Source: Rheinheimera faecalis (GTDB taxonomy: Bacteria; Pseudomonadota; Gammaproteobacteria; Enterobacterales; Alteromonadaceae). Taken from it: a DNA stretch of 64,000 nucleotides. The notes below the pieces were generated by a model. It did no database searches and was not told the origin of the DNA. It was given only the letters and a program-made list of their open reading frames with translations. A program made the position numbers and the translations under genes. Each line of letters starts with the position of its first letter. The stretch's first letter is position 1. The stretch is from positions 1 through 64,000 of the forward strand of contig NZ_JAJOYT010000005.1 of NCBI RefSeq assembly GCF_021290965.1, in the 5' to 3' direction. Shown here piece by piece: positions 59,657 to 64,000 of this stretch.

Positions 59657-60386
59657 GGTCTTACTGGCTCTGGCCGCACTGCTGTTGCCATTGGGGTTAT
59701 CAGCTCAGGATCTGACGTTGTTGTCTGTTACCGACAGTGCAACAGGGCAGGATTACAGCGTCAAACTGCAGATTTTGCTGTTAATGACGATATTGAGTCT
59801 GATCCCCGGCATAGTGCTGATGATGACCTCTTTTACCCGCATTATTATAGTGCTGGCGATTTTGCGTCAGGCGCTGGGCTTGGCCCAAAGCCCACCCAAC
59901 CGGATACTGATAGGCATAGCGCTGATGCTCAGCCTGCTGATTATGAAACCTGTCTGGCAGGATATTTACCAGAACGCCTTTAAGCCTTATCAGGCGCAAA
60001 GCATGACACTGGAACAGGCAATAGCACGGGCTGAACAGCCGGTGCGGCAATTTATGCTGGCGCAAATTCGCGAAAACGAACTGCATCAGGTATTAAAAAT
60101 TGCCAATGAGCCTGCCACCAAATCCGCAGCAGATTTAACTTTTGATGTGTTGTTACCGGCTTTTGTGCTAAGTGAACTGACCACAGCTTTTCAGATTGGC
60201 TTTATGTTGTTTATTCCGTTTTTAATCATCGATCTGGTGGTTGCCAGCGTGCTGATGTCTATGGGTATGATGATGTTGTCACCGCTGATTATCAGTTTGC
60301 CCTTTAAGTTGATGATTTTTGTGTTGGCTGATGGCTGGTCCATGGTGGCAGGTACTCTGGCCGCAACCTTCGGAGCAGCTCCATGA
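59649..60386 (+). CDS. fliP: FliP, export gate protein
   Basis: A 245-residue FliP with a cleavable signal (1-20, PLGLSAQ) and four membrane helices. LQILLLMTILSLIPGIVLMM, RIIIVLAILRQALGLAQSPP and LSELTTAFQIGFMLFIPFLI are FliP hallmarks. No fliO gene lies before it, as in other lateral-type loci. ATG at 59649 is inside the end of fliN; an earlier in-frame start is less likely. Confidence 0.94.
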   Translation: MPKVLLALAALLLPLGLSAQDLTLLSVTDSATGQDYSVKLQILLLMTILSLIPGIVLMMTSFTRIIIVLAILRQALGLAQSPPNRILIGIALMLSLLIMKPVWQDIYQNAFKPYQAQSMTLEQAIARAEQPVRQFMLAQIRENELHQVLKIANEPATKSAADLTFDVLLPAFVLSELTTAFQIGFMLFIPFLIIDLVVASVLMSMGMMMLSPLIISLPFKLMIFVLADGWSMVAGTLAATFGAAP

Positions 60387-60652
60387 ATCCGGGTATGGCG
60401 ACACAGCTGATTAGCGACGCCATTTTTACCATTATCGAAATTTTACTGGTGCTGATAGTGCCAGGTCTGGTGCTGGGTATTTTGGTGGCGGTGTTTCAGG
60501 CGGCAACCTCTATCCAGGAACAAACCCTGACCTTTTTGCCCCGTATGTTGCTGACGCTGTTGATGGTGGTGTTTGCCGGACATTGGCTGATCCAGAAGTT
60601 ACTCGACTGGTTTGCCAATTTAAGTCAGATGATCCCGGCCATGTTGGGATGA
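60383..60652 (+). CDS. fliQ: FliQ, export gate protein
   Basis: An 89-residue FliQ: two membrane helices around the cytoplasmic loop with FQAATSIQEQTLTFLPR. Standard length. Overlaps fliP by four bases (ATGA). Confidence 0.93.
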   Translation: MNPGMATQLISDAIFTIIEILLVLIVPGLVLGILVAVFQAATSIQEQTLTFLPRMLLTLLMVVFAGHWLIQKLLDWFANLSQMIPAMLG

Positions 60653-60660
60653 ACAGCTAA

Positions 60661-61437
60661 ATGAGTTCGTTATTAAGCCTGACAACAGATCAGCTGATGG
60701 TTTGGTTTGGCACCTTATGGTGGCCTTTTGTCCGGCTGGCTGCATTTTTCTGGGCTTTACCTGTATTTGATAACCCTGCTGTCGTGCCAAGAGCCCGTAT
60801 TATTCTGGCGCTGTTTTTAAGCTTTTTGCTTGCACCTTCAATTGAGGTGAAAGCCATAGATCCGTTTTCACTGGAAGGTGCTGTGGTGACACTCGAACAG
60901 GTGATTTTTGCTGTCATTATGGCAGGTGCAGTGCGGATGTTATTTGAAGTACTGGCCTTAGTGGGCCTGATGATTTCAATGCAGATGGGTTTATCGGCAG
61001 CCATGATGAATGACCCCGCCAGCGGTGATGCGGTGTCGGTGTTGAGTCAGTTATTCTGGGTGATGACAGCCTTGCTATTTTTTGCGTTAAACGGCCATCT
61101 GATCAGCCTGCAAATTATGGTCGACAGTTTTAGTTTGTGGCCAGTAGGCGCCAGTTTGTACCAGCTGGATCTAATGCTGCTGGTGAACTTGTTTGGCTGG
61201 ATGTTTGGTGCTGCTTTGCTGGTCGCTTTACCCGCCATTATTGCCATGCTGTTGGTGAACTTAACTTTTGGTATCGCCAGCCGCTCCGCTCCAAGTATGA
61301 ACGTGTTTTCTTTAGGTTTTCCAATGACGCTGCTGTTGGGTTTTGTCTGTGTATTTTTAACTTTAAGCCAGATGGGTAATCACTTTTCTGTTGTAGCCGA
61401 GCATGTGCTGGGCGTGATGCAACTAGTGATGAGCTAA
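60661..61437 (+). CDS. fliR: FliR, export gate protein
   Basis: A 258-residue FliR with about six membrane helices. MVWFGTLWWPFVRLAAFFWA, VMAGAVRMLFEVLALVGLMI-like text and GIASRSAPSMNVFSLGFPMT mark the family. Eight bases after fliQ; AACAGCTAA leader. Confidence 0.92.
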   Translation: MSSLLSLTTDQLMVWFGTLWWPFVRLAAFFWALPVFDNPAVVPRARIILALFLSFLLAPSIEVKAIDPFSLEGAVVTLEQVIFAVIMAGAVRMLFEVLALVGLMISMQMGLSAAMMNDPASGDAVSVLSQLFWVMTALLFFALNGHLISLQIMVDSFSLWPVGASLYQLDLMLLVNLFGWMFGAALLVALPAIIAMLLVNLTFGIASRSAPSMNVFSLGFPMTLLLGFVCVFLTLSQMGNHFSVVAEHVLGVMQLVMS

Positions 61438-61451
61438 GGGGCTAAGCCGTT

Positions 61452-62606
61452 ATGTCAGAAAATACCGGTCAGAACAAAACCGAACTACCCACAGAGCAGC
61501 GACTCAAAAAGTCTCGTGAGGAGGGGCAGGTTGCCCGCTCAAAAGAGCTCAATACTGCATTATTGCTGTTGCTCGGCAGTGCGTCTTTATTGTGGTTTGC
61601 CGACTTGTTTATGCAGCTGTTTTATCAGTTGGTACAAAGCAGCTGGCAACTGGATAAAGACTCGTTAAAACAAGGTGATTTAATGACGGGGGCTTTGGCT
61701 GACGCCTTGTTGGCGATGCTTGGCGCAAGTATGCCCTTTTTACTGACCTTGTTTATTGCCAGTTGGGTCGCGGGCATGCTGCCGGGTGGGGCTGTTTTTT
61801 CCGGCAAATTACTGGGGCCCAAATTCAGCAATATGGATCCTATTGCTGGTTTAGGCCGGATGTTTGGCAGCGAAAGCCTGGTTGAGCTTTGCAAATCCAT
61901 TTTAAAAGTGCTGCTGCTGGGTTTGTGTTTATGGGGCCTGATGAGCCATCTGGCGACCCGCCTGTTGTTTTTACAGCGTATGGATTTAGCCACAGCGGCT
62001 AAAGACGGGCTGGAAGTATTGTCCTTCAGTCTGATGATGCTGGCGCTGGTGCTGTTAATAGTGGCTGCTATCGACGTGCCATTTCAGCAGTTTAAAGTAG
62101 CCAGCAAGCTGAAAATGACCAAGCAGGAAGTCAAAGACGAACGCAAATCCACAGATGGTAATCCGGAAATTAAAGGCCGGATCCGGCAAATTCAGTACCA
62201 GATTGCCAACAGACGTATCGAAGACCGAGTGCCCACTGCCGATGTGATTATTACCAACCCGACTCATTACGCTGTTGCGTTGAAGTACTCAGAGCAAAAA
62301 GCCAAAGCACCTTATGTAGTGGCTAAAGGGGTCGATCAGATGGCACTGCGTATTCGTGAGCTGGCAGCGACCCATCAGCTGGAAGTGATTGAATTACCGC
62401 CTTTGGCACGGGCGATTTATTTCTCCACCCGCGTGGATCAGGAAGTGCCAAAAGGCCTCTACACAGCTGTAGCTTATGTGCTGACTTATGTAATGCAACT
62501 GAAAGCTTATAAACAGGGGCGGGGTCAAAAACCTGCTCCTATTCCCGAAATTTTTATTCCGTCCAGCCTGCAGAAACAGGCCAATGAGCGAGGAAGTACA
62601 TTGTGA
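61452..62606 (+). CDS. flhB: FlhB, export switch protein
   Basis: A 384-residue FlhB. Four N-terminal helices, then the cytoplasmic domain with the autocleavage site NPTH (in ADVIITNPTHYAVALKY) that switches export from hook to filament subunits. KTELPTEQRLKKSREEGQVA is the N-terminal signature. Its stop overlaps the GTG start of flhA. Confidence 0.95.
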   Translation: MSENTGQNKTELPTEQRLKKSREEGQVARSKELNTALLLLLGSASLLWFADLFMQLFYQLVQSSWQLDKDSLKQGDLMTGALADALLAMLGASMPFLLTLFIASWVAGMLPGGAVFSGKLLGPKFSNMDPIAGLGRMFGSESLVELCKSILKVLLLGLCLWGLMSHLATRLLFLQRMDLATAAKDGLEVLSFSLMMLALVLLIVAAIDVPFQQFKVASKLKMTKQEVKDERKSTDGNPEIKGRIRQIQYQIANRRIEDRVPTADVIITNPTHYAVALKYSEQKAKAPYVVAKGVDQMALRIRELAATHQLEVIELPPLARAIYFSTRVDQEVPKGLYTAVAYVLTYVMQLKAYKQGRGQKPAPIPEIFIPSSLQKQANERGSTL

Positions 62607-64000
62607 ACTGGCGTTCTTTAACTCAACCTTACACCGCAATTCCTGTGTTATTGCTGGCTATTCTGGCCATGGTGGTGTTGCCTTTACCGGCCTGGCTGCT
62701 GGATGCGTTATTCACTTTTAACATTGTGCTGTCGATCATCGTACTGCTGGTGGCCGTGTCGAGCCAAAAGCCGCTGGATTTTTCTGTGTTTCCGACCGTG
62801 TTATTAGTGGCGACTTTAATGCGTTTGACGCTGAACGTGGCGTCGACCCGGGTGGTGTTATTGCACGGCCATGAAGGCACTCATGTGGCTGGGAATGTGA
62901 TCCAGTCTTTTGGTGAAGTGGTGATAGGTGGCAACTATGTAGTAGGTATGGTGGTCTTTATCATTCTGATGATCATCAACTTTGTCGTGATCACCAAAGG
63001 TGGTGAACGTATTTCTGAAGTCGCTGCCCGTTTTACCCTGGACGCTATGCCGGGTAAACAAATGGCGATAGACGCTGATTTAAATGCCGGTTTAATAGCA
63101 CCGGAGCAAGCCAAAGAACGTCGTCAAACTATAGCCAAAGAAGCCGACTTTTATGGTTCTATGGATGGTGCCTCTAAGTTTGTCCGCGGTGATGCGATAG
63201 CGGGTTTAGTGATCTTAGTGATTAACCTGTTGGGTGGTGTGGCCATAGGCGTCTTTATGCATGGCCTGGGCTTAGGTGAGTCTTTCCAGCGTTTTGCCTT
63301 ATTAACCATAGGTGATGGTTTAGTGGCTCAGGTGCCTTCGCTACTGATGTCTGTCGCTGCAGCTATTATTGTTACCCGGATGAATGACGAAGGCGAAATG
63401 TCGGACGAAGTAGGTCGTCAGTTGCTGGCGTCCCCTCGTGTTCTGCTGACTGCTGCCTTGATTATGACAGTACTGGGTTTAGTGCCTGGTATGCCAACTG
63501 CCGCTTTTTTAATTTTCGCAGCCCCTTTGTATTTTGCCGCCTGGCGTCTGCAGCAAAAAGCTGATGGCCGCAGTTATACCGAAGTGGAAGCGCTGACTGA
63601 AAAAATCAGTCAGGAACCCGCAGCTTTAGTGTGGGAAGATCTGCCTTTTATCGACCGTATTTCGGTGGAACTGGGTTTCCGTCTGGTGTATCTGGCTGAT
63701 AAAGATCAAGGCGAAAGCTTGCTGCAAACCTTGCGGGGCGTGCGTAAAACCTTGTCTGAACAGTCCGGATTTTTATTACCTGAAGTGCGGGTACGCGACA
63801 GCTTAAAGCAGAATCCGCAGGAATATCGCATTAAGCTTTCCGGAGTGCCGCTGGTGTCGGGCAAATTACAACCGCAAAAGCTACTGGCATTGAACACTGG
63901 CGATATTTATGGGCAGATGGATGGTGAGCTGACGGTCGACCCGGCTTATGGCTTAGAAGCAGTCTGGATTGAACCGGAACAAAAGGCCAAAGCTCTGAAT
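62603..64000 (+). CDS. flhA: FlhA, export gate protein (partial, runs off the window)
   Basis: The first 466 codons of FlhA: eight membrane helices (from LLAILAMVVLPLPAWLLDAL), the FHIPEP-type cytoplasmic loop (GGERISEVAARFTLDAMPGK, MDGASKFVRGDAIAG) and the start of the cytoplasmic domain. It is the ion-driven core of the export gate. GTG start at 62603 in the GTGA overlap with flhB. The C-terminal 230 residues or so lie beyond 64000. Confidence 0.95.
   Translation, partial: MNWRSLTQPYTAIPVLLLAILAMVVLPLPAWLLDALFTFNIVLSIIVLLVAVSSQKPLDFSVFPTVLLVATLMRLTLNVASTRVVLLHGHEGTHVAGNVIQSFGEVVIGGNYVVGMVVFIILMIINFVVITKGGERISEVAARFTLDAMPGKQMAIDADLNAGLIAPEQAKERRQTIAKEADFYGSMDGASKFVRGDAIAGLVILVINLLGGVAIGVFMHGLGLGESFQRFALLTIGDGLVAQVPSLLMSVAAAIIVTRMNDEGEMSDEVGRQLLASPRVLLTAALIMTVLGLVPGMPTAAFLIFAAPLYFAAWRLQQKADGRSYTEVEALTEKISQEPAALVWEDLPFIDRISVELGFRLVYLADKDQGESLLQTLRGVRKTLSEQSGFLLPEVRVRDSLKQNPQEYRIKLSGVPLVSGKLQPQKLLALNTGDIYGQMDGELTVDPAYGLEAVWIEPEQKAKALN

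Noticed and set aside
59649-59660. A missing fliO as evidence of deletion
   Set aside because: Loci of the lateral type commonly go from fliN straight to fliP, and the genes overlap cleanly.

Overview
The window looks like chromosomal DNA of an aquatic, xylan-degrading gammaproteobacterium of the Alteromonadales/Chromatiaceae type. Rheinheimera is my best guess, from gene content only: a TonB receptor/SapC/tryptophan-halogenase cluster, GH10/GH43/GH3 xylan enzymes, YdcZ pairs and a lateral-type flagellar locus. No rRNA, tRNA, CRISPR array, insertion sequence or transposase was seen.

Region 1 (1-3,950), all minus strand, is accessory DNA: a TIR-domain protein, a GNAT acetyltransferase, a small HExxH protein, a protein with a hydrophobic C-terminal segment, and a protein with a HEPN-like RxxxxH motif. 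Two attC-like sites and one lone core box make this look like part of an integron gene-cassette array. The integrase is outside the window.

Region 2 (4,150-18,030) is a xylan-utilisation locus. The minus-strand unit is sugar porter, aldose 1-epimerase, secreted GH10 xylanase. The divergent plus-strand unit is GPH symporter, cytoplasmic GH43, exported GH3, lipoprotein GH3, SGNH acetylesterase. Xylan would be cut outside, deacetylated, trimmed in the periplasm or at the membrane, imported, and finished in the cytoplasm. Region 3 (18,028-25,700, minus strand) is a large TonB-dependent receptor followed by SapC, a JmjC/cupin_8 protein, a flavin-dependent halogenase and a DUF6445 protein. This set often accompanies carbohydrate receptors, and its chemistry is unknown.

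Region 4 (25,700-31,920) holds an Ohr peroxidase and a bufferin-like RiPP system. The precursor has four EGKCG motifs and two EF-hands; a terminator hairpin separates it from DUF692 and DUF2063 genes. Next to it, on the other strand, are DoxX, a ferric-reductase-like membrane protein and an OmpR/EnvZ-type two-component system. Region 5 (32,000-38,830) is a mixed segment: alpha/beta hydrolase, two YdcZ proteins with a LysR regulator, an AtoE-type transporter, a membrane LytTR regulator and an acyltransferase.

Region 6 (38,830 to the end) is a nearly complete second, lateral-type flagellar locus: flgNMA (minus), then flgBCDEFGHIJKL, an unknown Q-rich gene, flagellin, fliD, fliS, fliT, fliK, fliL, sigma-28, motA, motB, a PilZ protein, fliM, N, P, Q, R, flhB and flhA (cut by the window edge). 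I found two matching sigma-28-type promoters (flgM and flagellin) and two sigma-54-type promoters (flgB and fliT). This fits a sigma-54 then sigma-28 hierarchy as in Vibrio/Aeromonas lateral flagella. The basal-body, export-ATPase and LafK-type regulator genes (fliEFGHIJ, lafK) are not in the window.

Three families of dispersed intergenic repeats (about 115 bp in three copies, 80-120 bp elements with GTAGGGGC/GCCCCTAC ends, and a 45-bp palindrome) punctuate regions 2, 3 and 5.
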